A DNA stretch of 64,000 nt from Aphelocoma coerulescens (Eukaryota; Chordata; Aves; Passeriformes; Corvidae). Below, piece after piece: positions 36,969 to 48,232 of this stretch. The notes beneath the pieces were generated by a model that did not search any database, was not told the origin of the DNA, and saw only the letters and a list, made by a program, of their open reading frames with translations. The first letter of the stretch is position 1; every line of letters begins with the position of its first letter. The stretch lies in NCBI RefSeq assembly GCF_041296385.1, contig NC_091019.1:14090531-14154530 (forward strand). The letters are read 5' to 3'. A program made the translations under genes and the position numbers.

Positions 36969-39900
36969 TTACTTTCCATTTTCAGCGCTGAACATTCGCT
37001 CCTAGAAAAATAATAGAAAAAGCATGGCTGAGTAAGAGTTTGGGAATGCTGCAAGGAGTTGCCAGTCACCAAGTGCCTAGATCAGGTATACTGAATGTTT
37101 CTACCCCAAAACACACGGTTTGATGAATCCCACATGAAAGCCTCTCCACAATCTGACAGAAGACTTTGACAGCATACCTGCTCTTTCTTAGTGCCTCCAA
37201 GTACAAACATGATTTATTTCCAGCTCACTACCTGCAGATTATTTGTGTCCTGTACTGCTGCTGACAGCTCAGAATCAGATTTAAGGGACTTCTCACTTTG
37301 ACAGTTATCCTGATGAGCTGCCAATCCTGGGGCCTCAAACTGCAGGTGTGGCCCACACATGGCAGGAATTCTTTCTTGGCATGCAGTGAAGCTTACCAAG
37401 TTCACTGAATTTAGGTGGCTTGTCCCACATAACCTGTCCAAAAACCTGACCAGACTCGTTTAATCCTTAGCCACACCAGGCTGGCTGCAGTACATGGAAG
37501 GAGCATGATACAACATCTACCTTCAGCATCCTCTCCAGCTTAACTGCATCTGCAGCAAATCTCCTGATCCCATCAGACAGCTTTTCCACAGCCATTTGGT
37601 CTTCGTTGTGGTGCCAGCGGAATGCCTTCTCATCCAGGTGGATCTTCTCAAGATTGCATGCCTGAGCTGTGCAGGAGAAGTAGAAAAAGAAACAAAAACC
37701 AGGTGATCAGACTCTTATAAAAAATTTAGACTTCCTAAAATTGTTTTGAGTTCTAACCATTTCTAGGTGTTGGAAAAATTTTAAATACTTTTAGTATGAC
37801 TTGCTGCAGGAGCACAATCTGGGATGTGAGATTGAAGTGCTCCTGATCTGGCTGGAGGAGAACAAAGAGGAAAAAGGAAAAGGTAGCCTAATAAATCAGT
37901 TTATCTTAATGTACAGTGTTTGTGTGTGTCATTATCTTGTACCTGCTGCTGAATGGCACAGCACTTCCAGGCCTATTCTAAGGAACTGTGCAACCGCCCT
38001 GCAGCAGTGAAACATTCTAAGCAAATATTCTGAACAATCAGGGCTTTGATCATTTGGCAAGAACTAACAAAAGCTCATTTGATAGCAGGCTCCCAGGCCA
38101 GCAGCAGCCTGTGGGCAGCAACCCATGGCTACAGCTGTGCACAGAACTGCTTTCTGAGATGTAAACCAGCATTTTAATGAGGCTGCAGGAAAGGGACACT
38201 ATCACAGAATCCTGGAATGACTTGGGTGGAAAGGAACCTTACACCCCATTCAGTTCCACTGCCCAGCCATGAGCAGGGACACCTTCCACTATCCCAGATT
38301 GCTCCAAGCTCCATCCAACCTGGCCTTGAAGTGCAGTGGGAACAAGGATTCCAAGCCATTGTGGCACAGTGTCACCAGATCAAATCACTCGGTCTTGTGT
38401 ATGATTTGTTTCTAATTTCTGGAGGGAAAACACCTCTTGGCATGTCTAGAGATTAAGATGAAACCAAGTTTGGCATCTTTGCTACTGTTCAGTGAAATTT
38501 CATCCTGAGCATGTGCACATTAACTTTCCTCTTCTCTCCCTGTCCCACGGGGAGAGGTGCACAGTATGGACACACACTCCAAACCCAGTGTAATCCAATT
38601 AGTGCTCAGTGTGTCAGCAATTGTAGCAGTGATACTGTAATGAGGCTATAGTATTTCCTCTAGGAAATTGGATTTATCCCTTAAGCAGGATGGCAGCAAG
38701 CACCACAGCACTGACCAAAACCCCAGACTCAGCACTGCAGAAGAAGGGAAGACTGAACAAAACCCCCAGGAGTGGACTCACCCTCTTTGACACTGAGTGT
38801 GGGAGTTAACTTGACGTGCTCTTTGCTGAGCTCTGCCAGGAGCTTGGGTGAAATGGTGAGATAGTCACAGCCCGTGAGCGCTTTGATCTGGCCTGTGTTG
38901 CGAAATGATGCACCCATCACAATGGTTTTGTAGCCAAACTTTTTGTAGTAGTTATAGATCTTGGTGACACTCTTCACTCCTACAAGCAGAAACCAGCAAC
39001 TTTACTTTAAGTGATTATTTAGAACATGCTCAAACACGGCATTTTGCCATAAGAGGACTTTTACAAGTAAACTGTTTGAATGAGCAGGTGTTGTTTTTCT
39101 CAGCAGTGTGCTCACCTGGATCCTCTGAAGGCTCATAGGTTTTCTTGTCTCCATTTGCAACATACCAGTCCAGGATCCGTCCCACAAACGGGGAAATGAG
39201 AGTAACTCCAGCTTCAGCACAGGCAACAGCCTGAGCAAAGGAGAACAGCAAGGTCATGTTGCAGTGAATCCCATACTCGGCCTCCAGAACCCTGCAGACA
39301 CAGGCTGGCTTAGAACAGCACTTTGCTCACCTACAGAATTCATATTCAGGAATGAGCTGCTAAGTTCAAATTACTGAATTCCTTAAGTTAATTTAGGAAT
39401 GGGGCATACTTGGTAAGCTTTAAAGTTGTCAGCTAACAGCAGATGTTTTGTGCTGCCAAACTCTGCTTTATTAATGCTGTTCCTCCAGCCAAATGCAGCC
39501 AGCTTAGCAGGGTATTTCAGGAAACTGTGGCCTGGCCCTTGTATGAAGAAACTTTCCCTATTTCAACAGCAAGCTGTGGCAGAGCACCTTCCGTGCTCAT
39601 GACAGACTTCCTCATGCTCTGCTTTCAGCACTGCTGTTTATTCAAGTGCAGAATGCAATGTCAGTGCCTGTGGACAGGCAGGAGCACGCCATGAATCAGC
39701 ACACCAGGCACACACAGCCTTACCTGCCAGCCTGGATTCCTTCCCACGTCGAAGAGAGCTTGATGAGAATCCGATCTTTACCAACTCCTACTTCCTTGTA
39801 GAGGTCGATGAGGCGCCTGGCCCTTTGAATCATTCCTTCCTTATCAAAGGACAACCTTTGAGGCAAGAGCAGCACTGTTTAAAACTGATTGGTTTGTATT

Positions 39901-42900
39901 TTTTTTTTTAATTCTCTCCCCGAGGGCCTCATGGGAAACACTGTACTGTTTTATCAGCATTTACATGCCAACAGCAGGTTTGTGTTCTCAGACCCTCCTG
40001 GATGGTCAGCCCTTTGAGAAGGAAGTTTCTTATAATAAATTCAGAAGCTGAGCATTAACAAAAATTGGCACTGAGCAATTTAACACCAAGTCCTGTGCAA
40101 GTCTTGAAATAAACTGTTCAAACAGATCTCTTCCTAAATTGAGCAGCTATTATCACATAGAAGAGAACGAGCGAAACTATGACTGGAAGTGTGAGGTTTC
40201 CCTTGCTTAAGAAGCAGCAGGAAGATTATGAAAACCCAAGGTCAGTGCTACTTGTTACAGAGTTCTAGTCAAGCTAAGGGAAATCCACACTCTTAAATAT
40301 TAACAATATAAGTCCTGCTGGTCTTCTAGGCAAGTAATATTTCTCCAACTCAAATCAGGTCTCTTTTTTAATGTACAAATATCCAGGGTAACCCAGAGGG
40401 AAAAGAGCCAACCTTGCATCTACTTCTGTGGACACACGGCCAGGTATCCTCTTCAGGATTTCAGCTCCAAATAATACAAAAAGCTTGTCAGAAGCATTTT
40501 TGATCTGCTCCTCTTCTGACCTGAAAACCACAGAGAGCAAAAGCATTTATGGGGGTAAAAAAACCCTGAGTTTACACTTCGCCGTGGATTTGAAGATCAA
40601 ATTTCACAGACCATTTAACATTAAATTCCAGAGTTCAAATGAGCCACTTCTGTCCTGCCAGCAGGATTAGCCTTTGGACACTCTTTCCTGTAATGCTGTT
40701 TTCCTGAGCAAGGAGGGCCAGGTGTGAGCTGGGAAATGGGGATGCATTTCTTAAAAGCACATCTGGAATAGGCGTAAGGAATTTTTCTTAAAGTGTTGAG
40801 GCCTTTTGGGGCAGGAGACAAACCCACAAGTACATGAGGGGGAAACCCCAGTGTGTTGCTTGTATATAAATAAGGCATTTTAAATACAGGTCTGCTGAGA
40901 TTAAAACCCTCTTTACTTACCCACCAAGCTTCTTCCCGTAGGCAACGGCATCATCCACAAGATTCTGGTATGCCGGCATCTGAGCCGCAGTGAGGATCAA
41001 GGAGGGATTTGTGGTGGCATCCAGGGGCTTGTACTCATCGATGGCTAAGGAAAGAAAACCAATCTGTTGGAAACAGCCAGCCAGCCTGAGAAATCAGAAG
41101 CATTTTGCTCAACCAGGTGAGAATGTAAACACTTGTTACTGACAGAGCACAACAGCGCTGAGTGGTGTTTAAACACTGCTTGAAGGCTGGTTTGTGCCAC
41201 AGTACAGAACTGCTGGGCTGCTGTCACAAGATACAGCAAACTTTAAAGTTTATAAACTACAGAAATTGCCCAAAAGTATAAACCTGTAGAAATGATGGAT
41301 GAAGAGAAGTAGTACTAATTTCCAAACTTCATCCCCAACCAGCATAACTGAGCTTCAGGAATCACAGAGGGGAATAAAGAACCTTGAAGTCCCTATCTTT
41401 AGGGACCTTCCCTTCAAGCAGTCAGAAATTCAGGCTTTTGTTTGTGTCCAACTGATGGGGCCAGGACAGGTGAATTCACCTGTGAGGCTCCAGCACCTTT
41501 TCTTACTGCTTTTTAAACCTTTTCCAAACAGATGCAGTTTCTCAGTATCTGCTCTTGTAACTTCCTGGTCCCACCAGGAGGACACTTGAGTCTTGGTTTT
41601 ACCCTAAGCCCTGGACTACGCCTGTTTCAGGTGATGCCAGGCATTTGCTCCAGCAGGCTGTGACACATATTATCCGGCTGTAATCACAGCCTGGCACCAG
41701 GGCCCGACTGGGCAAACAGTGCAGAGCCTCTGCAGGCCCCTTAGCAGTTTCAACAATGCAGTTAAAATGTCAAAAAAATAACAAAATATGTATTACCAGC
41801 CCCTTCTCCTCGGCATTTTCTGCACAGGGATGAAACCCCAAGTGAGAGAGTGCAACTGTACTGAAAATAAGCATTGTTTTTCCATAGATCCCTCCCAGGC
41901 AATGATCAGGATTCAGGAGAGAGGTCTACTCCATACAAACAGGTCCTTCAGAACTTCAATTCATGTGGGTACTGCTTAAAGCAGAGCAGCACATCAATGA
42001 AACTCCGTTCTATACCGACACCTTGATCTACCAACACCACTGGGAACCACCAGCAGCAACCACCACCTTCACCTCCACCAGGGTTTAACCTGCCACGTAA
42101 GGCTCTTGCCTTGTCTGGACTCTTAAGAATGACCCTCAGGTGATAAGAGCAGCCCAGAGAACAACTTGGGGATGTCCTGTGCAGGGCCAGAAGCTGGACT
42201 TGATGATCCCTGTGGGATATTCTACAATCCTTACTGCTGCCTGCATACAAACACCCCCTCGGCCATCCTGGGGGTGTGTTTTTTTCCTGTGTCTGAGCTG
42301 TTGCCACCCCTGTGCTCTCTTCACCTTAAGTTTACTACTCTTAAGACATTTGACAGTGGCCATTTAGGATTGTTTATTGTTACACCAACAGGATTAGGCA
42401 AGCAGTGGAGGGATTACTGCAGGCCTGGGCGAGAACAGGACAGGATTCAAGGACTGGTCTATACAACCCAGAGACACCCAAGGAGGGAATTCTTGGCTCT
42501 GACAGACCGAGCAGGCTCCGTGTCTGTGCCGGGCCAGGCAGTGACAGCTTGGGAACAAGTGGCTTTCTAATCGAAGGCCACCTCCCTTTCTCAGAAAGGA
42601 GTGTGCTGGCTTATTCTCAGGAGAAAATGAAAATAAAAGCACTCTGGCATTATTTTTACAGAATCCTGGAATGATTGGGTTGGAAGCGACCTTAAAGACT
42701 GTTCAGTTCCGCTCCCTGCCATGGGCAGCGACACCCTCCACTGGACCGGGTTGCCTTGCCTTGAGTTTGGAAAAAACCCCAAACAAGTCCCAGATCTAGA
42801 CAGGTCACTGAAAGAAATCCCGAATTCATTAGCAGCAGAGCCTGGCTTGAGTCTGGCACTTCTTCCTGACAGCACGCAGAGCTGAATGTGGTGGTCACGG

Positions 42901-43253
42901 CAGACTCGAAGGCAAACTGAGAGAAAATTACGGGAGGGTCTGGAAAAGGTCCTGGCGGGGCGGGATCTGCCCTGGGATGGAGACCAAGGCGCCGCCACCG
43001 AGCGCCGTCCCTCCCGCCCTCCCTCAGCCCGCAGGGTGGTTCGCTCCCCCCGGCGCGCGCCCCTTCGGCCGGGCGCGCCCACTCCCCGTTAAGGGGGGCG
43101 GGAGAGGGGGCTAAGGAGAAGATGCAGTGACAGGATCCCCTCGCGCCGCCTCTCACCGTTGAAATCCCCGGTGTCGGCCACCACCGTGGTGTGATGCTTG
43201 AGCTGGTCCAGCGCCGACTCCATCTTCTGCCGCTTCACGGGGGACACCGACAT
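36969..43253 (-). CDS. TALDO1: Transaldolase, eight coding exons
   Basis: Transaldolase is cytosolic and moves a dihydroxyacetone unit between sedoheptulose 7-phosphate and glyceraldehyde 3-phosphate, in the non-oxidative pentose phosphate pathway. Exons from the 5' end: 43253-43157, 41044-40921, 40520-40413, 39855-39724, 39291-39116, 38979-38782, 37666-37521 and 37001-36969. All junctions are GT/AG and phases close to 337 residues, the human length, with the human exon count. The start reads [19 protein letters not shown] and the end [10 protein letters not shown]. The Schiff-base lysine is Lys142 in [19 protein letters not shown] (41-48), [29 protein letters not shown] and [20 protein letters not shown] are further family blocks. 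The exon 3 donor (CAAG|GTTGGC) is weak. The ATG lies in a CpG island with CCAAT boxes. Intron 1 (about 2.1 kb) carries one CR1. Confidence 0.97.
38200..38350 (-). repeat. CR1 LINE 3' fragment in TALDO1 intron 6, reverse on the plus strand
   Basis: It starts TATCACAGAATCCTGGAATG and contains gcccagccatgagcaggg and gctccatccaacctggcctt, the reverse complement of the CR1 end. It is in sense with TALDO1. Confidence 0.87.
42658..42775 (-). repeat. CR1 LINE 3' tail fragment in TALDO1 intron 1
   Basis: On the plus strand: TTACAGAATCCTGGAATGAT, tgggttggaagcgaccttaa, ctccctgccatgggcagcga. It is a reversed CR1 end. Confidence 0.87.
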
Positions 43254-43720
43254 GTCCGCGGCTGCGGGGGACTCGCGCACCTATAAGGGACGGTACGTGC
43301 CCGGAGGGGACCGGCCTGCGCGCGCACCCGCGGCCCGCGCGCTCCCGCCGCCCGTCGCCAATCCCAGCCCGGCTGGGCGGCAGCGGCCAATCAGGAGCGC
43401 GGACACGAGACGGACGCGGCCGGGAGGAGCCGAGGCGGGGCAGCGGGCGGGAGGGCGAGTCAGATTGGCTGGGTCGTGGTCCTGGGGGTCGGGACGGGGG
43501 GGTCGCCTTGGCGACCTTGACGCCGCCATTGTCCCCAGCGGAGCGTGTCCTGGGGTCTCCCCGCCCCGGCATCTTCCGGCCCCGGGATCTCCCGGCGCCG
43601 GAACCTCCTGTCCCCAGAACCCCCCGGCACGGCGCCCGACCCGCCCCCGAGCCACCCGTCCCTCATGGCTACGCGGGGCCCGGGCGCCGCCGGCGCCGCA
43701 AGATGGCGGCGGGCAGGCCC
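43254..43720 (-). promoter_or_regulatory. TALDO1: TALDO1 CpG-island promoter with CCAAT boxes and YY1-like sites
   Basis: The CpG island extends from about 42940 to 43790. Upstream of the TALDO1 ATG lie three CCAAT/ATTGG motifs (43359-43363, 43387-43391 within CCAATCA, and 43464-43468), a spacing seen in NF-Y promoters. A GCCGCCATTGTC element near 43522-43533 and AAGATGGCGGC at 43700-43710 match YY1 in opposite orientations. The second lies just after an ATG on the plus strand, the classical position for YY1 at a transcription start, hinting at a divergent plus-strand start. Confidence 0.6.
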
Positions 43721-44237
43721 TGAGGGGGAGACTCGGAGCCGCCCCGCTGCCGCCCCGCTGCAGGAGCTCAGCGCTCTGTGCTCCCTGCCCTGCCGTCGTG
43801 GAAAGGTTCGAAATGCCTTGTGCGGTACAGCTCCAGCCGCTGAGAGAGCCCCCGACACAGAAAAGCAGGTGTTTTGGGCTCTTGGTTCGCCTAAACTTTA
43901 TTTAGGCTGCAGAGGTGATCTCGTAACTGTGGTTGTGCTCCTGAAACAGAGGATGGCTGTTGGCTGGAATTGTCGGAGAATCCGTGTAACAGGCTCTGAA
44001 TTACGGGGTTATGCTGTTTCCTCTTTCTGTATTGCTCCACTTGGAACAGCTGCCACCCAAGTTCCCCTTCCTGATAGGGAAGAATGGGCTTTTGTACAAC
44101 CTTCTCATGCTTTGCCCAGCCCCAGAAAGGATAATGCAAAGAAGCATTGAGTTTAAGTCCTGCTTGAATTCTGTGACTGTGTAGGAAACAGGGTGTCTCT
44201 GATTTCTTTGCCAAGGAATAGGAGAGCCTCCCTTTTG

Positions 44238-44345
44238 AGTCATGGAATCACAGATTCCCAGACTGGTCTGGGTTGGAAGGGACTTTAAAGACCATCCAGT
44301 TCCACCCCATGCCACCGGTAGGGACACCTTCCACTAGACCGACAG
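44238..44345 (-). repeat. CR1 LINE 3' tail fragment, reverse orientation
   Basis: On the plus strand: GAGTCATGGAATCACAGATT, then ctgggttggaagggacttta, ccatccagttccacccc and gggacaccttccactagacc. Confidence 0.87.
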
Positions 44346-46184
44346 CTCACAGCTTTTCTGGAATTTAATTCTTTCCATGTGTCAGATTTTCACCTCCCCC
44401 TGTTTTTAAGACACAGCTATCCAGGCCATAACATTCTTCCTGTTGAATGTCAGTCCCTCAAAGCAAAAGGAAACGTGTGGTTTCAGACATTTTGCTGAGT
44501 TTCTGAGACCCTGAGTGACAAACCATTATGAAAACCCAGTGAAAGAGACGGAGATGGAGTTACAAGTATAACTTAACTATTTTAATAAATCTTGTACAGT
44601 GCATGGTTATATCATTGTCTCCTTCGTTCAGTTACATCAGTGTGCAGTGCTTTATAGCAGTGTCTGCAGGCAGTACAAACAGAACAGGTGCACAGCTCAG
44701 TCACATGGAAATTTGTAAAAGTGACCTCTGCAATAAGGTCTACTGAGATATTTGTTTTAGGAAGTGCTCCAGTGGCTCCCGGCTTTACAGAGCTGTTGTG
44801 TACACTCCTGTTAAAATCCCAGATAACTGTAATTCCCTGTGATTTGCTTTCCTCTACACCCCAGGAATAGAAGGTGGTGTGTTTCCTAGCTCAATATTTG
44901 TTTTTATATTAATTTTAAAATCTTTTTCACCTCCTGTGCTTGCCATCCTGCCTCCCATCTCCACCTTAATCCAGAGCCAGGGCTTCTCAGGAGGATTGTC
45001 TTCTTCATCCCACCCTGACAAGGTGAGTGCCTTTCTCAGACCCCAGCAGGGCTGTGACTAAACCCAGGATCCTCCCCTGCCTGCACCCTAATTCTGCTGG
45101 TGCCAGCAGTGTCCTGTTTCAAATGAAGAAAACAGATTATCCATTGGAGACACTTAAGAGTAAAGCCAAAACTGAGGTGCTCTGGTGTTCTCAGATTTAT
45201 ACATGAGTTCCCCAGATGCTGTTTTAAAGCTTTTTCCATGAGATGTGCAAGGACAGGCACAAATTTGGGCAAAGACTCAGCATGTGCTGAGAGAGAAAAC
45301 CCAACTGTCCCTGGGCTGTGGGCACCTCTGGAGCTGTGTTTGCTTCACTGTTTTGCAATCAGGTTGGTCTGTCAATTAAATAGAGATAGAAATGCAACGT
45401 GCCAAACTTGCTGTGGACAGGAACGACACTGCTTGCTTGAGTTTTGAAATTGTGAGTAAATTTTGGAAGCATAATCACTTAATTCTGCCTCTAGAGAGAG
45501 GCATTTTCCCCACCCCTATTTACAGATTGTTATATACAAATGCACATAACTTTATGAAGGAAAACAGGAAGTAAAGAGCAACACCCTGTTTTTTTTCTTG
45601 TGGCCATTTATTTTGTGTTCAACCTGCCTTTCCCAGTGTGCTTTGGGGTTTCAGCTATTTGGGAATCATTTCAGGTGATTTTTTGCAGTGAAAACGTGAA
45701 GGTAGGGACGAGTGACCAGCCCCCTGGGAAGGGCTCTGGGTGTGCCTGTGTCGGGAGTAAATGGTCAGGGCTTATCTTCTGCTGGTTTGAGGCCAGGTTT
45801 GGCAACACCACAGCATTCCAGTGCAGGATCCGTGCCCCAGGGAAAGGCTGCACACCTGCCCTGAGCCCCAGCCTCTGCGTCAGGAGCAGTGGGCAGGTGG
45901 AACTCGCGTATTTCCAGATTCAAATCCCTTCGTTTCTCACTCCTGCTCGTTTCTAGGCACTGAAAGCTCATTTCAGCTGTTCAGAGACAGCACTAACTGG
46001 TCCATGGATTTAAGGAAGCAGCCAGACTTCAGGAATGTGTGTTGCTGTTCTAGCCTTGTCCAACGAGGGGGCACAGGGGGACAAGAGGAGGACAGGGAGT
46101 TGTCACCGGGCCTGTGCTCATGGGCTGCAGGGGACACCTGCACTGAGGAGGAAATGGAAAGGGGAAAGGGAAATGGGGCTGCCT
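44346..46184. other. Intergenic stretch right of TALDO1
   Basis: No gene recognised. TMEM80, which lies between EPS8L2 and TALDO1 in human, was not seen. A plus-strand AATAAA (44584-44589) could end a transcript starting from the TALDO1 island in the opposite direction; this is only a possibility. Confidence 0.45.
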
Positions 46185-46358
46185 TAGGTTGCCCAGAGAG
46201 GTTGTGAGTCCCCATCCCTGGGAGTGTCCAAGGCCAGGTTGGACAGGATTTGGAACAACTTGGGCTTGTGAAAGGCATTCCTGCCCATGGCAGGGGGGTG
46301 GAACGGGATGAGCTTTAATGTCTTTTCCTTAAACCCAAACCATTGCAGGGTTCTGAAG
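46185..46358 (+). repeat. CR1 LINE 3' fragment abutting the EPS8-like terminal exon
   Basis: It reads ttgcccagagaggttgtgag, ggagtgtccaaggccaggtt, cctgcccatggcaggggggt and ends in aaacccaaaccattgcaggg plus TTCTG. Its end overlaps the reading frame of the minus-strand EPS8-like exon. Confidence 0.88.
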
Positions 46359-47064
46359 CCTTATTCCTGTGGTCTAGGCTCCAAGCCTTGAGGCTGGCCT
46401 CTGCTGTGCTGTATGCCACACCTGCTCTGTTGAGGGAGAAGAGCTGAGCCCTGGTGAGGACACCCAGATGTTCCACAGTCCTGGGGAGACACAGTGGGGA
46501 GATGATGGTTGTGCTGCATGTGGCCTCGTGCCAGAGGTGAGGAGTTGGAGACAGGAGGCTGGGAGCTGCAGTGGGACCATATCACAGGGTCCTGGGGCTG
46601 TGCCAAGGTGGCAGCTGCAATTCCAGTGGCATTTTCATGCCATGGGTTTAGTTAATTAACTATTTTTCTCCAAGAAAATATAAGAGAAAAAGGGAGTGAG
46701 TTTGGGCTCTGACATCCTGGTTATAGAGCCTGGATTGAATAGGATTGAAATCTAATTTGCAACACAGGCTCTGTAAGTAAATCCAAGTGACTTGTCCCAG
46801 GTGAGATGGTGCCAGCAGCCTCCTCTGCTCCCTCTCCGGGGAAGGATGAGCATTTCAGGTGGCAATAGAGCAAATCTTACTCTTTGCTGAATGACTTGGT
46901 CTCCAGCCAGGCTTTGACTTCTTCAGTGCTGCATTCAAAGGTGAGAGGCACAAAAACTTGCTGAGGCTTTTCCACTTTGAAATTCCTGTGGGGAGGCTGA
47001 ATTTTATTGTTTGTGATCTTCTTTAGCAGCTCATTGTTCAGCTTATCCATTTGGTGAATAAGTT
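46315..47064 (-). CDS. EPS8L2: EPS8-family (probably EPS8L2) C-terminal exons, partial and altered
   Basis: EPS8-like proteins link receptor and Rac signalling to actin; their C-terminus is a SAM/four-helix-like actin-binding region. Exon 47064..46881 (acceptor GTTTCTACAG, donor AAAGA|GTAAGA) encodes [16 protein letters not shown] ... [17 protein letters not shown] ... [17 protein letters not shown]. The next exon starts at 46480 (acceptor GTCTCCCCAG), joins in phase (GA|G) and reads [17 protein letters not shown], the family core. After LFSLN the normal KEEL...VYSQ block is shortened or lost, and the frame runs on into an adjacent CR1 element, stopping at 46315-46317. No stop or frameshift interrupts the two exons. 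Upstream SH3 and PTB exons were not found to the right, so this may be a relic of a decayed gene. Synteny with human (EPS8L2 beside TALDO1, same strand) supports the symbol. Confidence 0.68.
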
Positions 47065-48175
47065 CTGTAGAAACAAGTATGGAATGAAATCAAGTGTTCA
47101 GTCAAAAATCCCATTAAATATGTTTGTGGTGAAATTGTAAGGAAAAGGGGGATGTGGCTCAGCATCTTTATTAACTCTATAAGTACAGCCCAGGAAAGTG
47201 CTTACTTTTGTATTTTAGTTTTAAGGAATGAACTTAAGTGCTCTGTTGGAACAATAGAGCGAGTGATGACATTTGGGCCTTCAGAATTCCATCAGGAAAA
47301 AGTGTGCACAGGGAGATCAGTGGAGGCTGGAGGGCCCTGGAGCAGAGTGGGGGATCTCCCCTTTGCCCCCAAGCCAAGACTCTCCCTTCAGCTTTTGAAA
47401 CCTCACTTTCTCTTTGAGAGAAACTGGGATTTCTGCAGTTCTTCTGCAGGATGAAGGAGAGGAGGGATCACAGAATCCCAGCCGAGGGATCTAAAGAGCT
47501 GCTTTATGGTTTCTTGCAGCGCGACTGGTGAGAGAACCTCACTTTCACCTGTTTTGTGAACAAATTTACAGTGGAACCAATCTTGTTTCTCGTGTTCCTA
47601 ACTGACCCTGTTCGCCCCATTCAGAGGACATAAAACCCTTCAACACCTGCCAGCTCCTGCTCCAGGTGTGCTCCAGGTATAACCTGATCTGGCAGAGTCT
47701 TTGCTCCCAGCAGTGCTGTCAAGTGGTGACAAGAGACAGGGTCCCGTTCCCCGAGGGCTGGTGTTGGTGTTGGGGTTTTGTTTCAGTTGTCATCTTCCTG
47801 GGTTTGAGTTATTTAGTTCCCTTTGGGCTGGTGAAATAAGGGAACTGCCCTGCAGACTTCACAGCAAGAGGGGAAAATCCCAGCCCCCATGAGGCAGCAG
47901 AGGTTGGGGAGATGGACTCTGTGTTTCTGAGAACCACATTTCCATTTTCCTGTGCACCTGTGTTGCCATTTATTTTCCTCCCATCACCCCTTGGCTGTTG
48001 CCTGATGTGGAAGGACAGTTCTGTGAGAATCTACAACTGGAGATTTGGGATTGAGATCTTCTCAGTCCTCGCTGCTGCTTCTCGTCGCTAATTTGCCGAT
48101 CGCAGAGCTCCAGGTTCTGCTCCACAGCGGAAGAGAAGCGGCAGGAAGCGCAAACTGGGAGTGAGCAATACACTC

Positions 48176-48232
48176 ATGATGAGATGAGCTTGAAGGTCCC
48201 TTCCAGCCCAGGCCATCCTGTGATTCTGTGAA
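48176..48232 (+). repeat. CR1 LINE 3' tail fragment
   Basis: It reads GATGAGATGAGCTTGAAGGT, cccttccagcccaggccatc, ctgtgattctgtg, the terminal CR1 module only. Confidence 0.8.
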
